Shown here: one piece after another, positions 1 through 12,500 of the stretch
Position numbering within the stretch: the first letter of the stretch is position 1
Layout of the letters: the number at the start of each line of letters is the position of its first letter
Assembly: GCA_030248135.1 (NCBI GenBank)
Contig: JASANC010004977.1
Span: 1 to 64,000, forward strand
DNA: 64,000 nucleotides
Reading direction: 5' to 3'
Source of the DNA: Theristus sp. LFF4_11
Lineage: Eukaryota > Nematoda > Chromadorea > Monhysterida > Xyalidae
Notes under the pieces: generated by a model
Told to the model about the DNA's origin: nothing
Seen by the model: only the letters and a program-made list of their open reading frames with translations
Databases searched by the model: none
Translations under genes and position numbers: made by a program

Positions 1-56
1 GGTGAGATGATGAGAAGAGAGGGGCGGGATGAGATGATGGGACTTTGCAGTTCGGA

Positions 57-139
57 ATTAAGGGGCGTTAATGAAACAGCATATAGTGACGTAGCAGAGC
101 TACGCGTCACTAAATACTGCTTCATGAATGCCACTTGAA
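57..139. mobile_element. Short palindromic MITE, family B
   Basis: An imperfect inverted repeat of about 80 bp whose arms read roughly TTAATGAAACAGCAT and ACTGCTTCATGAATG around a central GCTACGCGTCACT. The same palindrome recurs at 6994-7070, 10475-10556 and 22596-22677, so it is a dispersed family. It sits in the intron just before the first visible CDK5RAP3 exon. Confidence 0.6.
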
Positions 140-162
140 ACAAACGTACCATACTGCTACAG

Positions 163-1610
163 CTGTCCGCATTCCTGCGCGCGCGCCTCCGCGAGCTGAC
201 GCACGAGACAGCCGGTGATCTACTGCTGGCGGCACAGATCTCGCGTGACGTCACTCTGTCGTCACGATTGGGCGAGCCGGCAGAGTTGAGCGTATGGCTA
301 GAAAAAGTGCGTGCCGTGATCGCGCAGCTGAACGATCCGTATCGAAAGCATCTGCTGAAGATACGCGCGTCGAATAAGTGAGTTGTTGGTGGTGGTGGTG
401 ATGGGCTGTTGATATGTGCGGTTTGTTTTCATTGGTGGAGATTTTTCTGTTTGAATACTACTGTACACTCTGGTATAACAGAGACAGTGACTGATGTTGC
501 ACGGTCGCACCAGTAGGCATGCAGACCGTTTTTTCGTTGCGCCTGCTTTTGATCACCGATTTTTTTCGTTCATTCGTGATCAACCAATCAACTACAAATT
601 AGCTAAGTCGACTAGCGCGTTACCCACCAGTCTGTGCGTTCGGGGGATCGAGTCCCGCCGAGGGTTGTAGGCATTTAATGGCAGAGAAAACTCAATGGGC
701 ACCCCGCTCGACGGGCGGTCTGTACGCTGTTCTGGCTTATCCCTGGCTGAAAAACATCGCCTAAAATCCGCAACACCAAAATAAAACATCATATATTATC
801 CAGTTATCTCGACTCCCTAACGGACGATTTGCGCGCGAAACGAGCGCTGGTCGGAAAATACGAGCAACTGGCCGCCCTAGCCGTAGAACGCCAGTCGGAG
901 TGCATTCATGAAGCGGACCGCTTGAAAACGCAGCTGGAGCAGTCGGCTGCGTGTACGCGAGACCTGCAGAAAGAGGTCTGCGGTTTGTGGTGATGTGGTT
1001 TGTTTGTTCGTGTTTGGGTTCAAGATGTGTATTCAAGTGGTCCAGGATGTGCACATCACTGATGAGGCCACCCCTCTTCTGCATATATGATGTTGCCAAG
1101 GCCGAAATGCAGAGAACCAGCCACAACTGGTTGATTTGTGGTAGTCAGTATTGGTTGGGCAGTCAATTGGTACCGGTCTGTGGATAGTCACTACTCAGTG
1201 GGATGGGATCGACAGGTTTTTTCTTCGTTTCACAGCAAACTGGTAGCTCTAAAAATTTTCGGGTCGGTCGGAAGCCATTGCAATAGATGGAACCAATTAT
1301 CAATGCCACAGTTAGTGCGGCAGTTTTTCTGTCGCTTAATTATCGAACGACTTTACAACTGTGACACACACACCTGCTGTCATAATAAAAAATTTTGCGG
1401 ACGGAAACTGCAATAAGCCAACCCACCAAGATGTCCCTTTTTATCAAAACTGTACCGATTGGCCGTTAGTATCGTCATATTACCAGAAATGTTGTCATCT
1501 GTGAAAGCCTTTTGTTTTTTATGCAGATTGAGCACGACATTTCGCAACGTTACAACAACAGACCAGTGAACATTATGGGCGGCATAACGGCAGCGCTTGC
1601 TGCGACTTGA
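163..1610 (+). CDS. CDK5RAP3: CDK5RAP3 (C53/LZAP) homolog, 3' end only
   Basis: Three C-terminal exons are visible: 163-377, 804-975 and 1527-1610. They join in phase (AA+T, then phase 0) and end in TGA. The first encodes LSAFLRARLREL and DPYRKHLLKI, the second YLDSLTDDLRAK followed by a helical stretch, the third IEHDISQRYNNRPVNIMGG. This order matches the C-terminal helical region of CDK5RAP3, where human has FLAQRLVEL, then YVDRVTEFL, then IEADISKRYSGRPVNLMG just before the stop. In the family, CDK5RAP3 is the substrate adaptor of the UFL1-UFBP1 UFM1 ligase at the ER and takes part in ER-phagy of stalled ribosomes. Upstream exons lie outside the window; GTGAG at bases 2-6 may be the donor of the preceding exon. 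A SINE copy occupies the first visible intron. Identity is secure from the C-terminal signature; the N-terminal parts cannot be judged. Confidence 0.87.
608..769 (+). mobile_element. tRNA-derived SINE copy 1
   Basis: This copy shares the family body: a tRNA-like head with A-box region TAGCGCGTTA and B-box region GGGATCGAGTCCC, then a tRNA-unrelated body with GAGAAAACTCAATGGGC and CTGTACGC, ending in AACATCGCCTAAAATC. Other copies lie at 5281-5439, 10776-10890, 20712-20888, 34407-34573, 40331-40494 and 47507-47668. No long poly-A tail is evident. It is inserted in a CDK5RAP3 intron. Confidence 0.75.
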
Positions 1611-3569
1611 GTTTGGTAGGCTTTTTGGTGATGTTGAATATTGTTTTTTGTTGCTTTGTGTGTGTTGATAATGAAAATCTGTGATTTCTGTCAAGTTCCA
1701 CTTTTTTTTCAATTCGGTGCATTTTTTTGTGTGATGGGTTCAGCTGAAAATTCTATAATATCAAAATAATATCAAACAGTTGTGAATGATATTTCTATTT
1801 TTTTCGATTTTTTGTTCGTTTTCATCAACTGCTATCACCATCAAGTGAAAGAATAATTTTTTATCACACTTTCATTCAAGGTTTTCAAATCGTCTTTTCC
1901 ACAAGTTCTGTTTCAAATTTTCAAACACTGCAACAAAAAACTTGAATCTTATGTGACCATATGACGTACCGTATTGCCAGAATCTCATGCAAAAGTTGTA
2001 TCAGTTTGACAGCCAAACACCAAAAGACGTTAAAAAAGGCGCCAAATGCATGCATTTGGCGTTTGGCGGTGTTGTATTGTGTATTTGAGCAACACCAATC
2101 AAGCCATTTTTATCAAGCGTGTTTGGCTGTATGTTCAAACACAATTAAACATATTGTCAGATAACTCAACTTCTCAAATTAACACCACTACGTTCGCAAT
2201 TTTTCTGGAATATCAACCAACAACCATGGACCAAATGCAACAAAGAACGATCTCTCTGAGTTGCAGAGAAAAGAACAACGGCAAAAAAATTGATAAGGAT
2301 AAGAACGAAAACATTTAACGGAATGACCAAAAGAATGAAAAAACTATAATTAGCAAAAAAGTGCAAACAAAACAAAGAACGGACACAGCCAATATTTTCA
2401 AGAAAAAAATTTGAGCAACAAACCAACTTGAGAACGTCTCCAACAACATATGAAAGCATGTTTTCGTAACTCAAACATTTTTTGATTCTGATTCACTGAT
2501 TTCAATTTTCAAAATATATATTCATGAAATTCGATTCCGTCTGCAAAATATGGTCAACAAAGATACTGGTAAAAGTCCTAGTGTGCAACAGCCAGTCACA
2601 ATGAAACACACATGCGCAAAAACATCACATTGGTGCGTTGTCATCGTACATGTGTGTACGCATGCCTGTGTGTTTGTTAGCGACCGTGCATGCAACATCA
2701 CTGTGTTATAACCGAACGGTCTTCCAACAATGACTGCATGATACAAAGGCCGTATGACACAACAACACAAACAGAACACGAAACTTCAGAGGCAGTCACA
2801 ACTACAACCCACAAATGAACAACCGCATTCAAATTGCACGAAAACCGAAACACAAGTGAAAGAAGTGAAGTAACGATTCGCCACAAATAACATGAACAAA
2901 AAATAGAAGGTACAAAACAAGATAACGTTCAATTTTACAAAAAAAAACATTTCAATTTTACGAATCATGAAACGGAAATTCAAATCATCGAAAACCCGAA
3001 ATCACCAACAATCCGCAAAACAAGCCACTGCAGTCTGAAAACCCAACTAGAATCTGCAATCTGAAAAAACTGTTTTATACTCAAGGAAATAACTTTGCCA
3101 CACACAACCCGAACCACAGAATGGGAAACACACTAAACTAAGATAATTCACTTATTTCACCGCATCATCCGAGACAGTGGGAAGCAAACACAAAGAAAAG
3201 ACCGACAATCCACCAGAAAAAACAACAACAACAAACAGACAAGAAAAAATGGAACTTTGTAAACAAAGTTCATTTGTATCATCGTACACCACGTTTTTTA
3301 GACCTGTCAGATTTTATTACAAAATGCAGAGTTCACAACAGCAGACAGGGTGGGATCGGAATTGAAAAAAGAAAATCTATTTCGCAACAACTGGGCTGTT
3401 TGATATCCAGCCAAACCAGATTCATTCGCTCTTCTCGTCTTACTGAGATATAATCCGCATTCTGCGCCTAAAACACTAACAGGTCTCAACAAACGAACTT
3501 CACAACAAGAAAACTCACCCAGTTCAGAAAAAAACAACAACCGTTCTTCCAAAAACAAAAAAATGCCCC
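1611..3569. other. Convergent intergenic spacer, no gene seen
   Basis: This AT-rich spacer lies between the CDK5RAP3 stop and the stop of the chitin-binding gene on the opposite strand. Both 3' UTRs must fall here. I see no exon with splice sites and family motifs on either strand. The only clear structure is a perfect palindrome at about 2040-2061 centred on ATGCAT, flanked by copies of a CCAAACACC/GGTGTTG-type inverted motif, which suggests a small decayed hairpin element. Confidence 0.5.
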
Positions 3570-6500
3570 TCAAGAGCACGTGCCGTCCGACGGGACGCAA
3601 ACCCGCAAGTGCCCGTCGAACCGCGGCCGTTGCGCGCTCGGGCACCGCAGAGCAAACGCGTGCCCGCCGAGGCAGAGCACGGCCGAGTGACAGTCATGGG
3701 GGTGCGGGTACAGACCGTGCCCGTAGCGGTCGCACACGTCCATTGCTGGCGAGAGCAGAATTTTTTGGATGTTTGCTTACGGGTGGACTCTACAGATGAA
3801 CTGTTGACCAAATATGTGGTTTGAGAGATCTGCTCATTGGGTGCATCGAATGAAGATACTGTATGAATTTTGAGAAACCCGTTTCAAGCGTGAAACTGCA
3901 CTAATCTATCTATTCGCGCATTGAGTCGCAGAATCACAACAAAGGATGTACAGTCCAACTCGATAACATATCCAACTACCCTGATTGGTTGGTCGTCACG
4001 TGTTGCACGCATTCTGTGGGCGCATTGCTGTGGAGAGACCGAGTTTAGATTGCATATAGAATGCGTGCATTGCGATCACCAACCAATCAGCTAGTTGGAT
4101 ATGTTATCGAGTTAGACTGCAGTATACAGTGTGGTCGTGTGACCAACCAGTCAGTCAATCAGCTACTCTACCAAAAGTTCCAAAGCCACCATGAAACTAA
4201 CCAACCACCCCACCCAACCTCCCCCCTCCCACTCACGATCAGCGGGTGGCCTACAGCGTTCCACCATCGCCTGAGGCGCACATCCCCCCGTCGCCGCGTC
4301 AAACGCCAGTCCGTCCGAGCACTGGAACGTCCAGGGCAGCGCGCTCTCGTCGCAGAAATAATAGCGGCCGCAGTCGTGCGCATCGGCGTGATAGCCGTAC
4401 GGGCGATCGTCGCACGTGAACTCGGCGGGAGTGTCTGGCAAAGTTTTAGGGGCAACAAATCTGCCACGCTTGCAAAAAAACCGTCTCCACAAAATCCCGC
4501 AACACAAGACCAACCCGCTAGAAAGCTACCGCACGGCGACGGCACGTTCTCCGTTGTCAAGCATTGCGCCAGCGTCGCGTGGAACACGGTGCCACTGGGG
4601 CACTGCTGCAGGAACGGCTGTGCGTTGACGCACACGACGTAATGGGAGCAGTCCGTCGTGTCGCCTGTGGTCGTGAGAATGAACAACGATGGGTGAAAGA
4701 GCTTACCACAAAGATGAGAGATCTTTTCGGATAGGAGAGGTGTCAAAAATGTTGCACGGATTATTTTCACCGGTGACCAGCAGTCCAGGATGCGAGATCA
4801 TACCACAAACTTTTCAGGGTTTTCTTTTCATTGGAGAAATGTCCAACGAACGCGTTTGTTCCATTTGGGGAACCGAAATAGGCGAAAGTCAGCTGTCATG
4901 TCATGGTCAAACTGTCCGAACTAGCGTATGACAATGAAGCAATCTTTGTTTGTGCCATGGTCCCATGGATAACTCTATTCTGGCATTAGCCTTAATGTGG
5001 CTGCACCCCGATAGGGGAGAAGAAGTTGAGACCAAACTTCACTTCGATCTGACTGACTCGTCCGCCTAAACCGACAATCCCTAACCTAACGCATAAAATC
5101 CGTCCGCACGCGCACGACACGAATCGACGGCACGATGGCGCATGCTGTCGAGTGCGCTCACGGAGGCGTCTGGGCACGTGCCGATGAACACTGGCTCCTC
5201 GCAGAGGTCTTCCACGCTGAATGGAAAATTTCAAAATGGTATGCCATATGCCATTTTTGGGGCTTATTGTCGTTGTTGGGGATTTTAGCCAGGGCTAACC
5301 CAGAAAAGCGTACAGAACGCCCAGGAGGGTGCCCATCGAGTTTTCTCTGTCATTCAGTGCCTATATATTCCTCGGCGGCGCTCGAACCCCGAACGCACAG
5401 ACAAGAGTCTAACGGGCTACCACCAGGCCACGAGGGTGACCGGGGCTTATTATCTTTTGTGACCGTTTCTACTGTTTTCTTATTACCCTTCGTTAACGCC
5501 TAAGTGCAATTTTTCTTGGCGAATGAATGAGATTGCATTGCATGTAAACTGCAAACTTTCAAACCGCTTTAAACAGCTAAGATAGATCGCATCCCACAAG
5601 CGTTCAAAACAAGCAACCTGTTATAAAACAGTCCAGTAGGACAGTCAATCTGAAACGCCTGTCCGTTCGCGCACGTATAGAAGAACGTCTCGCACTCGCC
5701 AGCCGCATAATTGTCATCAGGTAATAGGAAACAGTCAAAGTTGACCGCTGAAAAAAAAGAAATCTTGATGTTCTTTTGTCGTTCAAAAGCAGCACAGTTT
5801 ACTAAATTGCCGATTCAGCAGATTTTTTAAGGCCCGTTTATACCTGACGTATGCAGACGTACGTCGACGTACGTCAGGTAGGAAATACGCAATAACACAG
5901 GACCTAAAGTGCTGTGACGTGACGTGCCGTACCGTGCCGTATGCGGATACGTCAGGTATAAACAGGCCTTCAAACGGCACCAAGGTTGCCCCTAGTAGCA
6001 CTGCCACAAGAAAAAATAATTCAAACCTATTACAACCTGTGCCAAGAAGTGACAAAAATGCTTGTCGTTATAAAATTGTCAATAGCTGTCAAAATCCACA
6101 ATGTCAAAGGCGACCAACGTGGATGCGTCGCGAGCACCGCTGGCCTGGTCGTTGTCGTCGGTGCGAGCTCGGGCGGCACTCGCACGTTCTCGCCCGCGCA
6201 CGCTCGGACGGTCTCGAAGAAACCGCACGCGTCTCGTTCGACGTCGTAGAATGTGCCTGCAAAGGAACCGGGGAAAAACGGGGGGAGTTCGGGTCGATTG
6301 GACAGAGTGGAGGAGAAACCGTCTGCTGCTCGATGATTGGTTGCTTGATCTGGATGGGTAAGCCACTGATTGGTTAATCTGGGTGGTTGTAAGGAAGCCA
6401 CACAACTGACGTAAGAGAATGATTCGTATTTCTACGAATTATTCGAATGCAGACAACGCAGACAAATGGTTGGTTGGTTCATCTATCAAAAGCCACTGAT

Positions 6501-9500
6501 TGGTTTCTTCATCTGGTTGGTAGCCACTGATTGGTTTCCTTATTTGGATGGTAGCCACTGATTGGTTTTCTTATCTGGGTGGAAGGTTAAAATCCACTGA
6601 CTGCGACGTAAAATCCACGACGTAACCAATCAGCACATCACACTCAAAAGTCATTTTGAACGCTCAACCCACAATTAAATTCTGCCAATTTTGCCTGCGG
6701 TTAATCAAAATCAAGTAAAAAACCGCCACACCTCCAGCGCCGCAGTGGTTCACCCGTGAGCCCGAAACGGCGCAACTGATGAAATAGCGCGAGCAAGCGT
6801 CCTCCGGGTCCGGATGGTTGCCGAATGGGCGACCGTCGCAAAAGCCTGCATTATTTTTAAAAGTATGGTACGAGACGACAGTCGACAAAAGATTCGTGCG
6901 GTTGGTATGTGATCAGTCAGTCAAAATCGTCACGAATAAACCACCAGTTAGCGCCAGTCAGTATTCAAGTTCAATCCGTCACGGACACTCTGTAAAGCGG
7001 CATTCAAGAAGCAGTATTTAGTGACGCATAGCTGTGTTAAAACATATATACTGCTTCATGAATGCCCCTTAACTCGGTTAGATCACGGACAGTTGCATGA
7101 CTTGATTGATTAAATGGACACTAATTGATCAATCATTCATAATCGATTGAAGTCTTTAATCATGAAAAACCGTTCAATTTGAATCTTCAATACAATACAT
7201 TTACCCTATTCAATGCATCTGTGCTTGCCGTGAATTATCGTGGATTTATCCACGAAAAAATGATGCAGTTTTTTTTTCGTTCGCGCGCATTGTATGTTTT
7301 GTCTAAGCAGCCAAGAAGCCATGACTGTTTTCAAATTCTTGCGCGGTTTGTGCTGACGTTGAACATTCAGTGTGTATCTGTGTTTGTGCTTTGTTTCTCG
7401 TAATTTTCCTAGTGCTTACAAAAAGTCCACTCCTTGAAAAATGACAAGTCAAAAGTGAATCAACGTATCGAGGAAAGGAGAACGTAACCAAAGGAGCTCA
7501 ATTAAATTCAAAACTCATATAATTCCTCGTCAGAGAGCAGCGTATCAAAGGCCTCGACGAGCAAATCATCAGAAGGCCAGAGCAGACGCAAAGTTCCATT
7601 CGCTCAAAAGAACAGAGCAAAGACAAAACCGCAATTCGCGAGCCGAACGCAGATATCCAAGGTCAGATACAGCGTAAAAAAAACAAAAAAAACAACAGTT
7701 GCAAGACAGCGACGAGTCGTCTGGATCGGTTGGTATGTTGGCACCAAAAAGGGTGCTCATTACGAAATCAGAAAATTACGAGAGATTTGAACATTGGACA
7801 CCAAATTGAAATCACCGACACCGATACAAAGCACAGTGGTTGCACAAACCACGTGGCGCCAGTATGCGGGAAAAAGCTGTCAACGTCCGAACCGACGAAG
7901 TGGAAAACTAACGGAGAACACGTGAAAACAAACAAACATTGGCGAGATCAGTCCATTTGGTGTCTCTCGTTTTCCTTCCTCTCTTGTCCCCACCGTACGG
8001 ACTGAAGTTTGAAACAGGCAAATGGACCAGTCATACTCAGTGAGCAGCAAGCCAACCCAACAATCAAGGAAAATAATTCAGGCGCATTCGTCCATTCAAG
8101 GCGCCGACCATTCAATGGTATTTTATGTTGGTTTGATATCCTAAATTCTGTGAGACGGACGTGTGTGTGTGAAGCCTTGAATAAAATCCTTATACCTTAA
8201 ATATACTTGGACCTTCTTTATACGCGCATTTTCCGCAAAAAGTACTGGATCTTTATTTTGAACATTTTTCTCAGTTTACACTTTTGCCAGTGTGTCTTGT
8301 TCTTCTCTCATGCCGGCTTCTTCTGACGATTATAATTCAGCCTTACATAGTCTTGAGGAAGAAAAACAGAGGAATAAAGATTTGAACAATAAGCTGCGCG
8401 ATCTACGATATCAAAATCAGGAGCTTAATAAAAAAGTAGGTAGTTTAACCTCATAATTATCCAGTAACTCAAAAATCGTATATCATGCGAGTGTAATGTT
8501 GTATTGTGAATGCCAATCCTTTTTCATTCTGTTATGTTTTTGTTCTATTGTTACGGTTTTACAACAATGCGAACAAATAAAATCTTATAAACTATCTAGC
8601 GAGAGTCGGAGATTATTGGTATTGTAACTTATAGTAAAATAGGACCTTAGGAGCTGAGCACACACCAGAACACTGTGAAACGACATAACTTTTCAGCTGA
8701 ACCGAACAAAAAAACAGCCCGGATAACGCTGAAAAACTCAACAAAAACAAAATCCACAAAAGTAAAAAACCTGGTGGCACCGGTCTACTGGGCACCGTCG
8801 GTCGCATGGTCGACGTGGAAGACCCGCGTTGGTCCCGCGCGGGTCGCGGTTCACCGGAGCACGCGGGCACCTCCTGAAAGTGCGCACGGAAAAAGAATCG
8901 GAAAACTATTTTTGTCTTTTCTTCATTTTGTGATTGAAAAAAAAACAACGCGGTTTCATTTCCGTGCCATCCATATTCCGTATCTTTTCGGTTCTGAGAC
9001 TCAGTGCGTTCGCAGACGTCAAAATGATAAATGCTTGACGCGGCAATTCAAAGATTGCCAGTGACCCCCGGTTGTTGTTGTTGTTTGGGTTCACTCACTC
9101 CACCGATTTACGGGTCACTTCACTCTCACGTTGCGAGCAAACAAAACTACGCTTTGTCATCACAGCCGAACTCTAAATCATAAGGGAATCAGCTGATTGG
9201 TTGGTGATTACACTGTTGCATGCTGTCTGTGCAGGTATTGCGGTGGATGGCGGTGTTTGGTTCAGAGGTGTGCACGCCAGACAATTTTTGCTGGTACCGG
9301 CTCGGGTGGTTGCGCGACGTCGACCCCACCTCCACCAAATTTTTCTCGCAAATTTAGTGTCACATTCTGCGTGCGAAGCGCGGTTTATTCTATGTTTCGT
9401 TCGGAAAGTGGCTTTGACTCTCATTTCAATGAAAAACCGGTAAATTGTAACGTCTTCGCGTAGCGAAGAAAATTTTCAAAAAGTAGGCCCTGAGAACGCA

Positions 9501-12500
9501 TTTTACCTTGCGATTTTTGGATGTCATCCTAAGTAGTTTGCTGTCTATGACATTTATTCACGTGTTAAAAAACGCAGATGTTTAGAAAAACGTGCGAACA
9601 AAAGCTTACGTAGGAGCTAGATGGACCAAGTGATCGTTGATACTGTTAAAACAACAAAAATATTCTTAGATTGAATTGAACCGTTATCAGCAAAACACTA
9701 AACAATCTAAAAACGAACGATGAATTCGTGATCGCCAAATTAAAAAGTGTCCACGTCCTGCGCCGGAGGTGCAGAAAAATTTTGAATCTTGGGCAGAAAA
9801 TTTCTTAAAAACAATGCCTTGAAATCTTCGAAAATTGAGAGAATCAAAAAAGCTGACCAAAACGACCTATTTCTTTGCGTCATACCAAATTATTTTGCGT
9901 CATTGACGCACGATTTCGCGTAAAAAACCTGGATGTCTGTGCAACTCACATTTGCGAAATAAAATGTGCTTACCATCTAATCTACATGCGCAGCGCGATT
10001 TTTTTGCAACCTACTAAAGTACCACGACAGTCAGTCAATTGAAATCTTCGAATTTAATTTTGAAGCAATTTTAATTTCACTTGTGAAAATTTTGTCTCTT
10101 CCACCTGAGGCGCTGCGCGACATCTGTGAATTAAAAGGATTGCAGCGATTTCAGCAGCTCACAACAAAAGCACAACAACAGACCGTAATTTTGACTGATA
10201 AATGCGCGACATGGGCAATCGATGTCGATTTGGCAATCAAATTCATCTGTAAAACTTTTGTCTCTTTCAACTCCGACCGAGGCGCTGCGCGACGTAGCCC
10301 CCAGGCCCTGCGCGACGCGCGACGTTTGCCGGTACCGGTACCCCCCGTGCACATCTCTGGTTTGGTTTGCACAGAAAGCATGCATACCGTAATCACCAAC
10401 CAATCAGCTGATTCCCCATAATTCAGAGTTCGACTGTATATGCGCGCATTTGAGTCGCAGAAGGATTAAGCCGCGCATTCATGAAGCAGTATTTAATGAC
10501 GCGTAGCTGTAGGTTTTCACACAGCTACGCGTCACTAAATACTGCTTCATGAATGCGTTTTTTTTAAAGATGCATACCTGAAAGTAGGCGCACTCATTCA
10601 CCGCGAGGTCGAAGTACGTGTTTGGCGAGCACGCCTGCACCCGTGCGAACTCGGAGCCGGTGCACGTGAAGAAACGCTGCGAGCACGCGTTGATCGGGTC
10701 GGAGAAGTGCGAGAATAGTGGGAGGCCGTCGCACGGGATTCCTGGAGGGGAGGACGAATTAGGGGCTTGGATGATGATAACGCGTTAGACTTTTGTCTTT
10801 TGCGTTCGGGGGGATCGAGCCCCGCCGAGGGGTTTATAGGCACTGAACAACTCGATATGGACCTCCACTCAACGGCGTTCTCTGCTCTTAGTATTTTTCA
10901 TTCACTTCAGTTTATTTCGCGAATCGCAGAAACTCCGATAAAACTGCACGAACAGCGTATAAAACAGAGACCAGAATATGTTTTGCTGAACTAATACTTG
11001 CTTGCCTTCCCAAAAAAACCAAAAGCTAAACTAAATCAAACAACTCGAACTCGGCAACGTCGAGAAGTCGTTCTCGACAAAAAGGCTTGGCCTAGGGACG
11101 AGCGTCGTCGTCGGCTGCCCTCCGCAGGCCGCGACAAACTCCGCCTCGAGACAGCTGTCCGTCTCTAAGTCGTAGAACAGCGTGTCGACCGGGCAGTTGA
11201 ACGTGAACACGCGACCGTTGTCGCACTGGTAGTACACGTTCGCGCACGGGTGGGCGGAGTCAACGGTGCGATAGGTGCCCTCGTCGGCGCAGAACAGCGC
11301 TGGAATTGGAAATGGTTTTTGAAGGAGAGTTTTTGATGTTCAGGGAAGTTCAATCATGCGCATGCTGACGGTATGTCAAAGGCGAGTCCTTATGGATGGT
11401 AGTATACTAAAACACGAGACATGACATGACACTACGAGACGTGACGTACACGCCAGTATGAACGGGTCTTTCATTGGACAAAGGACCTTATTGTTGTTTG
11501 ATTTGGTGTGTGAGCCAGGCCCAGGCTGCCCGTGCCGTCAGCGATATCGATTTTCGACCACCCTCCTCAGAACGCAAAGGCCCGCTCGGACCCTGTCGCT
11601 AAATTTGCGATCCCCGTGCTCTGATTGGTTGAATGAATCAGACAACGAAAAAACCAGACTAATGAAAAGCCCTATTTTGAAAAACAAAAAACCAAACTAA
11701 TGGGCGGAGCCGCGGTGGTGCTGAACGCTTGGCGAATGTCGGCCAACGGACTTCGGGTCGTCGCACGACCCCCACAGAGCTCCGTGTATTGTGGCTCTTG
11801 ACATCGCCGTGAAACATCATCGAACACCAGACCCTCCGGACAGTGCCGCACGTACAGATGACCGAACGTGCACGTGGCGTACGCCTGGGGTTGGTTTTTT
11901 TTCGTTTTTATTTGGTTTTTTTCAAAATAAACTTTTTTCTTCCACTTGCTCTAAAAATTCGTTTTGAAAGTTCAGAAAATAATTTTTCTACCGAACTTCC
12001 TTGTGTACTTGTCATTGTGCGATTTGTCATTATTTGGTCATTTTCACCATGTCGCTTTTTTAACTCATCTGTTTTCTTTTGAAATCAGCGAATAACCTGC
12101 GAGCAGGCGTGCAGAGGATTACGAAAATCACCGTTGCTTCGTATCGTACAGTCGAGCGAGAATTCTGAAAGAAGTGACTGAATTGAATTATCATTGCCGA
12201 CAAAAAAAGTGCAGGTAAACAAGCGTCGACAGTGTGTCTCAGCGTGTTCTCGTTGTGTATCACTGTCCCAGACGACTCACGCCGTGTTATAGGGAATCAG
12301 CTGATTGGTTGGTTATCCAGAGGTGTGCACGCCGGACAATTCTTGCTGGTACCGGCTCGGCTGGTTGCGCGACGTCGACCCCACCTCCACCACATTTTCT
12401 CGCAAATTTAGTGTCACATTCTACATGCGCAGCGCGATTTCAAATACAAATACATTTATATTTTTGAAGTTTATTCTGTGTTTCGTTCGGAAAGGGCATT

